Shown here: positions 12,495-24,507 of the stretch, piece by piece | Layout of the letters: each line of letters starts with the position of its first letter | Numbering within the stretch: position 1 is the first letter of the stretch | Assembly: GCA_021464415.1 (NCBI GenBank) | Contig: CM038464.1 | Span: 51,442,783 to 51,506,782, forward strand | Direction of reading: 5' to 3' | From: Lonicera japonica | Taxonomy: Eukaryota > Streptophyta > Magnoliopsida > Dipsacales > Caprifoliaceae | Length of the DNA: 64,000 bases | The notes under the pieces: model-generated | Seen by the model: the letters and a program-made list of their open reading frames with translations, nothing else | Told to the model about the DNA's origin: nothing | Database searches by the model: none | Position numbers and translations under genes: made by a program

Positions 12495-12760
12495 GGATAT
12501 GTTTGGTGGGTTTTTTTTTTTCTTTTTTCTAAATTTTAAAAACTTAATTTAAAATTAACTTTATTTTTACATTTCTCAAAATCTATAAAATGAAATCCAT
12601 TGTGACTATTTTTTGAAATTTTTTTTATGAGATTTTTTAGTTGGTTGAAAAATTTTCAAACAAAAACCAAATTCACTTTTCAACATACTTCCATATTTTA
12701 CCAAATAACAAATTTTAAAAACTCAACTCAAAATATCACCTTAGTTTTTACATTTTCAAT
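12495..12760. repeat. Dispersed AT-rich repeat, related to 27690-28045
   Basis: The segment shares ordered landmarks with 27690-28045: a TTTGGT start, 'aaatctataaaat', 'attgtgattattttttga', 'agttggttgaaaaa', and 'tcaaacaaaaaccaaattca'. Both run in the same orientation. The pattern fits two diverged copies of one MITE-like family, but the ends are not well defined. Confidence 0.4.
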
Positions 12761-13437
12761 ATACTAACTCTTTAAGAATTTAGTTCATAATCTATATTGT
12801 ATAAAGGATATTTAAGAAGTTTTGGTATGTACACAAAATTACTAATTAAGTTATATCTCCCAGTTATCTCTCTCGCGCTAAAATTTATTTTATAAATTTA
12901 ATGTGAAGAACAACTAAATATATTTTATTTTTTTTGTGAAACCCAACTATCCACTTATACTAAATTAAAGGTCAAAATAACCAAAATTAAGGGAAGGGGA
13001 ACAGATTCTCAACACCTTATGTCAGATACAAAATCAGCGGCCCTTGCAAGGATATGAGACTAAATATCTTATTAAACACGTAGATGATACCCATATACTA
13101 GTATTCCTTTATAAACCAAAGAGTGTACTCTAGTAACTGTGCCAAATGGTGGAGTTAGGATTTTTCTTAATAGGTGCAAATTTAATACTAACTATTTCCT
13201 TCAACTCTAAAGGACGATATGCTTGATACGATAAATTTTTTAGAAAACTAGAATTTTACCCTTCTTTTCAAACGTATTAGTGAGGAATACTTAGTTCCAC
13301 AAATTATTAGTACCTCTCTAAATTGACCATTTATCAAAACTGGAGAATATAATAAAAATGTCTATTTTGCCCTTTAGTTAATTGGATTTTAGAAAGTTTT
13401 AAGGCTTGTTTAATTTCAGGATTTATTAATTAAAATT
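12761..13437. other. AT-rich intergenic spacer
   Basis: No coding region, RNA gene or clear mobile element is seen. Confidence 0.5.
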
Positions 13438-13694
13438 GTAGGTTTTGAATTTGAAATTGAAAAAGGAAACTATAATTGTTGATTTTGTGACTTTATTAAA
13501 TTAATAAGATTAAGACAGATTTAAAATTCAAACATTACTTTCTATAATAACATATTCAAATTGTGGTTTTGATTTTCGAATTGAAAAAGAAAACAATAAA
13601 GGTTGATTTCGTGACTTTATTGAATTAATTAGATTAAGTCAAATTTAAAATTTAAACTTAATTTCTATAAAATATATATATATATATATATATA
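13438..13694. repeat. Tandem duplication of ~125 bp ending in an (AT)n tract
   Basis: The block 'ggttttgaatttgaaattga ...ttctataa' starting at about 13441 is repeated from about 13565 with ordered matches ('gttgatttt/cgtgactttatt', 'aattaataagattaag', 'ttctataa'). The second copy runs into a (TA)n tract at 13674-13694. Confidence 0.6.
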
Positions 13695-16130
13695 TTCAAA
13701 CCATGATTATATATATGTTATTTATATTTCCAATTACACGTATTCTTATAAGTATAAATATATTTTCAATTTCATTACTACAAATATATTTCCCTTATAA
13801 ATATTTGATATTATATTTTCAATTTTATCATTATAAATATACATGTTTCTTACATCTTTATTTATACATTTTATGAGTATAAATGCATTTAAATGCTTAC
13901 AAATATATATATATATATATATGCTAATTTATTTTTATTTTTATATCTATTATATTTCTTAATATTATTATTAAAATATATCTATTTTTTGCATTTATAT
14001 ATTTTTTTGATTATAAATGTACATATGTCTTCATTTGCTATGATTATAGATATATCTGTTATTTAAATTTTGGATTTTTATTCTTACACATTTTGCATTA
14101 CAAATATATCTATTATTTTTCTTAATTTTGTTCTTATAACTATATATATAATTATTACATCTTGATTTATACATTTTCTAATTATAACTGTACGCTTATT
14201 TTCATTTACATGAGTACAAATATTTCTTTATTTAAATCACTAAAAATATATCTGTTATTTAAAATTTAAATTTATCTTCCTATAACTTTTGCATTACAAG
14301 TACGTTTTCTAATTATAGCGGAAAGTTTTTATTACATTTTTTTCTCCTTTATATCTGCCTTGCACATCTCTACATAAACTGCATTACAGGTACATTTCAA
14401 AAATATATCTTTTATTTAAATTTTGAAATTATATTCTTATAACAGGCACATTCAAAACGCCTCCTTTTTTGAATACACACAGTTTATTTGCTCATTATGG
14501 ATTTGAAATAAAAAATGAAATCTTCAAAAGTTTTGGTGTTTCACGTTTTATTTGAAAGTACATAGAAAGTACATAGATATACATATACTGATAGATCAAT
14601 TTGATTACTATTCAGGAAACTAATGTATGTTTGTCCAAATGAGTACTTGAACATAGATTTGAGTGTTTTATAAATAATATTTTTTTTTGGCTCTCCGTAT
14701 AATTTGTTTGTATGTTCATGCTTATATGATTGCTTAATTTAAGTACTTATATTTTATTATTATTTGTTTTATTTTTGTCTTAAAAATTATTTATTTAATT
14801 ATTTTTGGTTAACTTCTCATAAATAATTAGATCAATCACATTAATTACTTTAATTAATTGGTAGAGGGAAATAAATAAAAATAGGGGTAATTAGTTTTAA
14901 GGACAAATATTCCCTTCTCTATCTACTTAAGGACACAACATTTATACCAATAATTTAAAGTCTAAAGTTTTGTTTAAAGTATAAACTTTTACGGATAAAT
15001 AATTAAAATTAAATTAATATAACTACAAAACTAATTTATATTATTGTTATTCCTATAATTAATGTCACTATCATCCAATTGATTATTAAACAAATCTAAA
15101 CTTCTAAAATCTTGCTATAAACTAATATCTATAAAATCAAATTCAAAATTTAAATTTAAATAATCAAATAATGTCTAACAACTTAATCAATTACTAAAAT
15201 ATAGAAAATCAAATAATTTAAAATTTAAATTTCAACAATAAAAAAAAATTAAAAAAACCTAATCAATTTGATTAGTAATTAACAAGGGTGATTTTATTTC
15301 GATCAGTGAAATTTGTCACTCGGTCCCTTTTTTTGGGTTTTACTAAGATAATTTATATTGCCCATTAAGTTTAACCACGTTATTGGATAAACTTACAAAA
15401 ATCAATATTGGTACAATTTTTATAAAATAACTATTCTTTTTAATTCAATTATAAATTATCCACCAAATTTTTACTTCTATCCACCATCATATAATATATC
15501 AAAAAGTAAACATAAATATTATAATAAAATAATATTTCTAATGTATATAATTTAGTGTTAATTATATCCACTTTTCGGACTGGAGATTAGACTATAAGAT
15601 TATATTGTAGTCTATAATTTACATTTGTTTCTAGAATTGAGATTATTATATAATAATTCACATTAATCTTAGAATAGTACTTAAACAGTAAGTATAGTTT
15701 GAAACATTTGTAATATGTCTACAGAATTTAGTTCCTACCTAGAAGCAAATTAAAATTATAACTTTAATTACAAATTCATGATGGCAAACTAGAAAATAAA
15801 CATATACTATAATTGAATATTATTCATTTGACTTGAAAGGATTGAGATTGAAGGAAACGATGTTTGTTGCCTCCACTAATTCTTAATTAATTTATTAAGT
15901 TCCAATACTGCTTTATTTTTATTTTTTTAGAGCCCTCATTGTATAGAAAAAAAGAAAAAAAATAGTAAACTCATTCGTTGAAAAAAATTATTCGTTAGTG
16001 TTATGATGCAATAATATAAATTAATTCCGTCCAGTTTTGTAGTATTGTAAATTTTTTTTTATGAATAATGAATTTATAGTACTTGTATCAATATAACTTT
16101 TAATAAATTAAGAAAATATATTATTAAGGA
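13695..16130. other. Very AT-rich spacer with degenerate repeats
   Basis: From about 13700 to 14460 short phrases such as 'ataaatatatttc', 'attacaaatatatctattatt' and 'ttcttataac' recur at irregular spacing, as in a decayed AT-rich minisatellite. From 14460 to 16130 no structure stood out. No coding region is supported. Confidence 0.5.
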
Positions 16131-16206
16131 AGTATATTCTAATTAGGAAACTAATTTTAAAAATAAGGAAGTATATTCTAATTAGGAAACAAATTTTAAA
16201 AGTAAA
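16131..16206. repeat. Short tandem duplication (~40 bp, two copies)
   Basis: 'gaagtatattctaattagg' followed by 'aaact/caaattttaaaa' occurs twice in succession. Confidence 0.75.
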
Positions 16207-16399
16207 TATATTTAAAGGATTATTAATTGGTGGATATACTTTTCAATTTTTATATAGAAGTTTTGAGAAATTTATTTCAAAGTTATCATAAATCAAGGGT
16301 GGATAAACTGCAAAAAATCGCGGATAGAAATAAAATTAGTCTAATGCTAATTGCCCCTAATTTTTTTCTTAGATTAGAGGCAGCAAAATTAGTAGTACT

Positions 16400-16504
<105 letters not shown>

Positions 16505-16599
16505 TATAGTGATTAGCAGCGTAATAGATTTGCATATTTTTATCATATTAATTGCATGAGTTTAAATTCATGTTACAGTTATTATACTTTATTAAAAAA

Positions 16600-17930
16600 A
16601 ATGTAAGGATTGAAAGAGATACGCCCTATGACTATTCATAAGTTATGATTTGTACTTGGATATCTATTGCTTATTATTATCAATAAAGTTTAATTCGTTT
16701 GACTTTAGACTGTTTTATGAATAATATGTATTAATACTAGTTCATCAAGTATGTGACTTGATTGTGGGATGCTAGTAAATAAATAATAATATTATTTGTC
16801 CCTTAATTATATGTCAATAATCTAGGACCATATTGATATAATGATTAAAGTATGAGTCAGCTGATGACTATGTTCCACAAGTCATGGATATGGAGATATC
16901 AAGCTGAACACACTATACTTATTATGGAACAATGTATTGGACTGACCCACTTTGGGGCACTGCGAGGAGTGTTATATAATGTCATCAATGATGTTTCCCA
17001 TTAGTGATATCGTATTAGTTTTAGACCTGAGATCGTCATGGTTACCAGCATGGTGATTGGTGTGATAGGCATCATCAAACGTTACTCTTGACCGAGTAAT
17101 TATAAAGATGATGATCAAACATACTAGAAACTATGTAGAGGTATGCGATTGATAAAGATGGGATTTTTCACTCTCATATAATGAGAGAAAGATATCTTTG
17201 GGCCCCTTGATGAGTATAATTAATGTTTGCATGGCTATGCACAAATGATGTGTCATTTGTATAAGATTAATTATACTTATAGATCAAGAAAAAAAGATTG
17301 AACTATACAAGAATGACACTTGCCTAAGTCTTGTGTTCAATCTAGATATCGGTAGACAAAAGGAATTAATATGTGGCATCTCATTTAAGGTTGTGTCGTT
17401 TTGACCTTTATACCTTTTGGATAGTAATAATGTCTTACTAAAGACAGCTTACTATTTGTATAATTAAAACGGGCTTTTAATTGCACTGCTAAAGGAGTAT
17501 AAACTTACAGGGTCGCACACCAAAATGAGTAGTATCAAAAACGAATTGGGCTTGGCCCTAGTTGGACTTGGGCCTAATTCGTTTTATTGCTTAGGGTTTT
17601 CATTAGAGTTTTCCTTTAAAAGGAAAACCATTAGTCTCCTTTGTCACACGTGAAAAAGAGAGGCGAAATAGAGAGAAACCTAAAAATTGTGTGCTAGTAC
17701 ACCAAGCAAGGATCCGTTCTCGTTCGTGTGTGCATACCGTAGAGGCGTTGTACTTTCTATGCTAAGACGACAGCAACATAAAGATTTGATCTACCGTGTT
17801 CAAATGTATGTTTTCTTTTGATTAAGATTGAACAGTATAGATTTTAGGGTTTAATGATTAGTGCAGTTTATTGTGTATGTGATACATGTTTACTGTCCTA
17901 ATTCCCTATAAGGATAAAATTAAAATTCCA
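16600..17930 (+). mobile_element. LTR-like retrotransposon remnant
   Basis: This less AT-rich block has no coding capacity. It shows features of a plant LTR: an upstream U3-like part, a promoter-like area near 17620-17640 ('cctttaaaaggaaaacc'), and a leader-like part (about 17640-17830) containing 'ctcgttcgtgtgtgcatacc' and 'gtagaggcgttgtac', the style of copia R-U5 regions. Exact borders and target duplication were not found, so the extent is approximate. Confidence 0.4.
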
Positions 17931-18004
17931 AATTTTGACGGAGCTTTAGAAATGGTCTGCCACTAACGCTAGTAATTCAAGCATTTTAATGTAGCTAAAT
18001 CCCT

Positions 18005-18037
<33 letters not shown>

Positions 18038-18660
18038 AATAAAGATTCATATTAGCAATTTGATCCATAAAAAAATAAAAAAAAAAGAAGGTGATGTTAT
18101 ATACACCTCTAATTTGTAGTTGAGACACCATTATAACCCTAACACCATATTTTATATCATCATGGTCACCACAAGAAACACTAAAAATTTTAAAACTAAG
18201 TCGGTGGCTCTCTATTAAGCTTGGACATTCGATTCAGTAATGTTCCACCAACTTGACCTAAACGATAACCTTTAGCTTAATTTTTATTTCTAACTCGATA
18301 AACTGTCACCGAATGTGAATATTGAAGTCGACAACTCGCCAACAACTTGTATTTTATGTAATTGGACAACCAACCCCAAATTATGTAGCCACAACATCAA
18401 ATAATTTTGTAGTATCCTGACTATAAACTTAGGGTGTATATAATATCATCCAAAAAAGAAAAGATTCCTATTAACAATCTCTAGTTGTAGTCCATAAATA
18501 AAATATATATATATATATATGTAAAAAGGCTTCCACTTATTAAAGAGTACATTTCAAAGCAGCATGTGAACTTCTAACTTAATAGTAAGTGTGGCCGTTG
18601 TCAGTTTTAAATTTAGGAGGTGAGTATTGCCATGGAATTAAGGATATAGTACCTCACACA
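17931..18660. other. Intergenic spacer
   Basis: It contains (TA)n tracts at 18006-18029 and 18503-18521. No gene or recognisable element is seen. Confidence 0.5.
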
Positions 18661-18667
18661 ACAAGAG

Positions 18668-18790
18668 TTGTGGCGTGCTCAAGGGCATGGAAGTACATGC
18701 TTGAATCCTATTAGGAGAATAGTTCAAACCCCATCGTCAACCATTTCAACGACTCATTAATTGTTGGAATTAAAAAATGAATAATGTACT
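18668..18790 (+). mobile_element. Possible tRNA-derived SINE fragment
   Basis: A box-A-like 'tggcgtgctcaagggc' (about 18671) and a box-B-like 'agttcaaacccc' (about 18721) are spaced roughly as in a tRNA-derived SINE head, followed by an A-rich end near 18770-18780. The match is loose and the body was not recognised. Confidence 0.25.
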
Positions 18791-18806
18791 ATTATATAGG
18801 AATTGC

Positions 18807-19057
18807 TGTTGACACACACCAAATCACTCTCTAACACTCCATCCGATTTATTCAACCCTTAATTAAGTACCGAGCGTACATGCACAAACTCGGTGAATAA
18901 GAGCCGAGCCATTATTTGGTCTAAAAAATACTTTGGCTCTGCCCTTAAGTACCGAATATATGCACATATACTAGATTCTTAGGAGTCAAGTAAATGTGCA
19001 ATACTTAGTACTTAGGAGCTGAGTCAATGTTGGATAGAGTGTTTTGGTGTGTATATA
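18807..19057. mobile_element. MITE of about 250 bp
   Basis: The left end 'acacaccaaatcactctc' and the reverse complement of the right end ('acacaccaaaacactcta') form imperfect terminal inverted repeats of about 30 bases. The interior has further inverted phrases ('taccgag', 'ttaagtaccgaatat') and no coding capacity. The target duplication is unclear. Confidence 0.45.
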
Positions 19058-19605
19058 TAATAACCACCACTATATAAAAACACATGCTATTAAAGTTTGT
19101 GTCAAGTTTTTTTTAATTCTAAATTTACCCTTGTGAGTTTTTATTTCACAAGAAAACAATTTGCACTATAGCGTAAGCAACAAGCTCTCAATCAATGTAT
19201 TACTATTTATTTTTCCCTTTAAATTACTCATATTCAAACACTATGTAATGTGCGCAAAAATCTAGTATAATGTAATATGTGTCATAATCAGTGGACGAGA
19301 TTCACACTTTTATTATTTAACTCTCTAACTAATGGGCACAATTGTCATACAAGCCTCACTATCATTTATTCAAAAAATATCTTAAATCTCAGTCACACAA
19401 TCTTTTATCCCCTTAGACAATTTTAGATTAAAAAACTATTGCCCCTTATTATATAAATATAATGGAAAACCCACTGATCAAAAGTTAAGTGGACTGAAAT
19501 AGACAACAATATTTAAAAAAATTAATGTATAATTAATAGTGTAATTTTTTTTAAGTGGTTGTTATATACACCCCATTTTTCTCTTGCTTCCACCACCACA
19601 AAAAA

Positions 19606-20012
19606 GGGTGGTATTATTTACACCCTACAAAATTGTCACAAATACCCACTTCAAAATTTAACTAAAAACACATTTTAATACCACCTTATTTGTCATAAAC
19701 ACTCTCGTCCATTGCCTGATGTTAGGTGAGTGCTTAGCAACACATTCTCCTCATATAAGTCGAGTTTATGCAAGTGCACTCACCTCTCATTTGACGGATC
19801 TAAAAACAGTACTTTTAGTAATTCATTACTTGATGTTAGACAAGTTATTACAAACAAACTATCTTTAAGTAGGGCGAGTGTGTATATTTGCACTCACCTC
19901 TCATTAGGCGAATCTTAAGGGGGTGTTAGTGATTAGATATTTACCTTTAGGGGATGTTTGTGACAAGTGTGGTGTTTGTGACAGAAATGGGGGGTGTAAA
20001 TGACACCGCCCC
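19606..20012. mobile_element. MITE of 407 bp with ~37-bp imperfect TIRs
   Basis: The left end (GGGTGGTATTATTTACACCC...) pairs with the right end read in reverse (GGGGCGGTGTCATTTACACC...) through a shared TGTCACAAA. Both borders lie in A runs, so the target duplication is ambiguous. The interior has two copies of a ~115-bp block, each ending 'gcactcacctctcatt'. Confidence 0.6.
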
Positions 20013-20299
20013 AAAAAAATGATTCGATTTGGTTTTTTACACCCCTACCCCCATTCTATTACCCATTTTACATTAGTTTTATTACCTAATGAAGTTTAGC
20101 CATTAACTAACTATAATTAAACATCATTAACATTAATCATTCTACCTCCATCAACAACCTGAACATACTCTAGTGATCTCTCAGTCACGCAAAAACCAAG
20201 ATCAATTAGAACGATAACAAAATTTACTACAATGCCTCCAATCTCACCTTTTTTAAATAAATAAAGAGAATAGGTCTAACTTTCTTCCCTTTAGTACAA

Positions 20300-20390
20300 T
20301 AATAACAAAAATTCCCTTAACTTGGATGATACTCGAACTCAAGACCTCTCTTTGAATTCGAGTGGGTGTCGTACCAACTATAGAAGGAGA
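20300..20390 (-). mobile_element. tRNA-derived SINE head
   Basis: On the minus strand 'tagttggtacgacaccc' (about 20366-20382) fits box A and GAGTTCGAGT (20331-20340) fits box B of an RNA polymerase III promoter, about 30 bases apart. A full tRNA clover-leaf could not be drawn, so this is taken as a SINE remnant and not a tRNA gene. Confidence 0.35.
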
Positions 20391-21018
20391 AATATAAAGA
20401 CTGCTAGAGTTGCCAATATTTATTGGTTCCACCCTCTTTATCAATATCGCCCCCATTATTTATGGTTGTTACCAATCACTGTTATAATATACTTGGTCCA
20501 TGTCAAATGAGCAAGTTTACACTTACTCATCTCATATAAAGCGATTTAGTATAAACATACTTAGGCCATATCTAGCGATTGCATACAAACTTATAGTTTA
20601 TTGTTTTACTCGCTTAATATGTATTGAGTACGTGTTGGGTAAAATGTGTATATATATCCAGAGTCCATTTCTAGTACGGACCTATATGTATGGACTGGGG
20701 CTTTTTAATATGTTTTTCTGTCATAAAAATTTTGAAGGGTGTTTTTTATGACGCAAAACCGTCGTAAAAAGGATCGGTCTTTACAGATTGGTCTACACCT
20801 GAAATTTTCCGTATATATCCAAGCGAGCAAGTGCACATTTACTTGTTTGACATAGGTCAAGTAACTTTACCTTTACTCACTTAACATAGGCCGAACAACA
20901 ATTTTTTCCCACCTCCTTCTACTCCATGCACGATGATTTTTATCATTACACCTTCACCATAACAAAACCTCAATTACCACCATCAACCTCCGTATCTACC
21001 ATTAATGTAAGGTTTAGA
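20391..21018. other. Intergenic spacer
   Basis: No gene or recognisable element is seen. Confidence 0.5.
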
Positions 21019-21960
21019 TATGTTGGCTTAATATCTTCAACAAAAACACATTGTCTTTTATAATCTTATTGCATCGATCATGTTACATTGAAAATCTCGT
21101 TTACCTGAAGCTTCCAAAGATTATTTAGTCGATATTCATTATATGGTAAGCTAGGTAGTAAGTTTGGATTTTATGTCTAAGTGGTGGTTAAAAATTGAAT
21201 TGAGTTTTAATTCAAAGATGTGAATCCATGGAATTGAGTCTTTCCACCTTTAATGGGGTGGACCGATACACATTGCACTAAGTGTACCGATTCGGCTATA
21301 TTTTCAAGATTTCCATGGAAACTGATTCTTCAAAAAGGTGGACCAGTACACATGAGACCTAGTGGATCGATCCGGCGTTAAAAGGTGGACCAGTACATAT
21401 TGTGCTAATGTGGACCAGTCCGGCTTGATTTTCTGGTTGTGATTTTTTTATCGTAAAAATTGATCTTTTTCTTAATTCAAAAGGGAAACTAACTTTATTT
21501 CTCTTATAAATAAAACCTCTTGTCCAAAATTCATTAACGCTCTTTTTACAATAAATTCATACGTCTTTAAAGAGCTGTTTACATCACACCACCACCTAGG
21601 GTTTTGAATAAACTTTCGTGCCAATCTAATTGTTCTTCTCCAAGAACAAAGATCCCGAACCCATTACTGAAGCGTAAGGCTGTCAAAGAGATTAGAGCGA
21701 GTCCGAGGCGTGTGATGTGTTGTGTTCCAAATTGAGATATTCGAGGAGGAAGTTAATGCACTAGAGGTTACGTCTAGAGTTGTTCTTGAACGATTCAAGA
21801 ATTGTTCATCTAAGTCAGTTAGTGATTAATCAAGTTTGTACCTCTTGTGATTATTATAGTGGAATTATTTGTTAAGGATTAGTCTACTGTAGGGATACCT
21901 CCACTATTCTTGTCTCGATTATTTTTATTTGATTGATTGATTTTATTGATGCATGCTAAA
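21019..21960 (+). mobile_element. LTR-like retrotransposon remnant
   Basis: The block may begin TGTTGGCTTAATATC. It carries three copies of a ~40-base phrase ('ggtggaccagtacacat' ... 'ccggc', at about 21257, 21337 and 21382), a TATA-like 'cttataaataaaacctcttg' at about 21504, then a leader-like region. This order (U3 repeats, TATA, leader) is that of a copia-type LTR. No clean target duplication was found and the right border is uncertain. Confidence 0.45.
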
Positions 21961-22357
21961 CAAGATTAAACAAACTTTCTGAATTAAAATTGGTAGACTC
22001 TTAGGTTTATTTCAGCTATATTAATTAATGTGTTTTTGTTAATAAATCAGATAATAATACACCTAGGTTAATTCACTATACACGCATTATTCGTTTTTCA
22101 ATTAAATCACTATACCCCCACTAATTATTTCCTCTCTCCCGGTCAACATCTCTACACCACTGGCCTACCACCATGTCATTTATCTTACCGCCTTGGTGGT
22201 GGTGAAAGAGTGAGGTGATCATGTTCGACTGAGATTCAATAGCTAGATAAGGTATTATAACAATGGTGCAAGTGAGGAGCGACGATGATGATGGTGAGGG
22301 ATAAGTGATTGAAGGAGGGGAGGAATTCGAATTTTTTTGTTTATTATTATTAATGAT
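21961..22357. other. Spacer left of the solo LTR
   Basis: No gene is supported; short open frames here are low-complexity and run into the LTR. Confidence 0.45.
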
Positions 22358-23700
22358 TGTGAGAATCCGCAAATGCGACCCCCGGGTTCTCGTTCCCGTT
22401 GGTGGGCGTCTGAAACATCGGAAAGGATTCCGTTGTTCCATTTGCTTCAATGTGTTGATAATTCATATCGGGTGTCCCTCTATCCTATTTCTAGATGCAA
22501 GAGGGTTTGTTCAGAGTCGCCAGTACGTTTTACGAGAAAACGGACAAAATAGTTGTGTAAGAGGGAAGGCTACAGATAAGCCTCTCTTTACACATTTGTC
22601 TACGAAACCAGGATTCTATAGGGTTCGGGAACTATATTACGGTTTAGGAAGGTGTTAAGCATCCATTCCGCCCTTTCGGTCTCTAGTGGTCTTATATGTT
22701 TATTCTATGTTGAAAAACTTAGATGCTTTTACTGATTTTCTACTGCTTTCTGGAAATAACTAATGAAAACCTGTTTTTCAAGCGCGTTAGGAATCTACCA
22801 CAACTATGTCGCCACTTCGCTTACTAGGACGGGGATCGACCTGGGTGCGGGGCAGCGCCCCGTTAGAAAAATCGAGTTTTAAACAAGTCTATAATAAAAC
22901 TAATATACAAATATCTTATTTAATTACTAGAAGAGACTTTAGTTACCTTCCCGACGATATATATAAGAATAAGAGAGAGAAAATATAATACGGCAGAGAA
23001 GACCTCCGGCGAATATTAGCTTTTCCTCTTAGAAATATTTCCAGCGGTCTGACTCTAGAAGGTGGCACTCCGGGTGCTAAGATTAGATCCAAGACTCTTG
23101 CGGAAATAAATGTTATCGCAGATGCTTCCGGAGAAGGCTTAAAGATTAGAAAATATGAGAGAGAATAAGGAATTTTAGTATAGAAATTGTGGCGAGAAGT
23201 TGCCGTCCAGAATCCTTGTGGGTGTTGGCCTATTTATAGTGCTCGGGAGAGATTGTCGCGCGACATTCCCCCAGAAAGGGCAAGTGTCGCGCGACATATC
23301 TCTTTATCGCGCGACAAACGGTTGAAGTGATGGATTCTGACACTGTGATGTGTCAGAAAGTGGTTGGTCGGGTGCAGAGGGGTTTGTCGCGCGACATAGG
23401 AATGATTGTCGCGCGACAAATGGCTGAAGTGATGGTTCTGACACTGTGATGTGTCAGAAAGTGGTTGGTCGGGTGCAGAGGGATTTGTCGCGCGACAAGA
23501 CATGATTGTCGCGCGACATATCAGGGATTGTCGCACGACAATGTGATATGTCGTGCGACAATCTCTCTAAAAAATATGTTTGTTGGCCAACAAACGCACC
23601 AAGGGTAGTTTCGGGTGCTCGGGTGAGTCCCGGACCTAAAAACAGTAGTTCTTGAAGGTCATTAGGGTTCTTGCGGGGGTCACGGATCGGGGTGTCTACA
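22358..23700 (-). mobile_element. Solo LTR of the Tat-like gypsy family
   Basis: On the minus strand this 1343-bp block matches the LTRs at 43800-45061 and 52493-53771 from end to end, starting TGTAGACACC and finishing TTCTCACA. It is flanked by the direct repeat ATGAT (22353-22357 and 23701-23705). There is no internal sequence, so it is the product of recombination between the two LTRs of one insertion. It has about nine copies of the TGTCGCGCGACA palindrome or its one-base variants (about 23253-23570) and a TATA-like site at 23231-23237. Confidence 0.93.
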
Positions 23701-24507
23701 ATGATTATTAATTAATTATAATTAAGTATTAATTACAATATACCAGTGTTTTGAAAAGCGTAACGTAATGCGCTATAGCGCAAAATTTCACCCTATCGCT
23801 ACGTAGCGTGCCAAGAATAACGAAAAGAACAAAAAGCGTGGGTGTTTTGATGATGTGGCATGCTATAGCATGAATAGCATAAGTTATTTACGCTATTTGG
23901 AGAAAACGTACGCTATTTGAGAAGAATGGAAAGTTAGGTCAAATAAATGAGTTGAGTTAAAGAAGGCTTAGCTCATTCAAATCCAGCCATCGATTATCCT
24001 CTGTTCTCCTCTTTCCAACGTTGTCTCTCCTCTGTTCTCCTCTCTCCAATGTCGTCTCCCACTGATTGTTCATCGTTCGCCATTGCCTCTCACTGGTCGT
24101 TCGTTGTTGGTGCTATTTCTCCTTCTCTATTCGTTCGTTCGTCGTCTGCTCCTTTTCTTTGTTCATTCGTCGACTGCTCCTCCTACAGCCTTCTCATTTT
24201 ATTTTTTGCTGAAGTTAAGCCTATTTGTGCCTTCTCCCATTCGACTATTCTGTTTATTTTTTATTTAATTTTTTTTGTTATGGCTAAAGTGATGAGCCTA
24301 CTGGGTTTTTTTTATTTTTTGTTGTGGCTGAAGGTTGAACCTACTTTTTTTTGTGGCTAAAGTGCTGAACCTACTCTTTTGTTTGTTGGCTGAACTTAGG
24401 CTGTTTTATTTGGTGGCTGAACCTATTGTTGTTTTATTTGAACAATATCTACAAATTATAAAAAGGATAGTGCTTAGAAATATGCATATCAATTGGAGGG
24501 GGAAAAG

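Noticed and set aside
21019..21960. Exact borders for a copia solo LTR
   Set aside because: The start TGTTGG is plausible, but no 5-bp duplication matched any nearby CA end, so only an approximate LTR-like region is listed.
24049..24360. 103-codon frame upstream of the hAT transposase
   Set aside because: It is Ser/Phe/Leu-rich from pyrimidine-rich DNA and does not match the start of the transposase family; at most a leader region.
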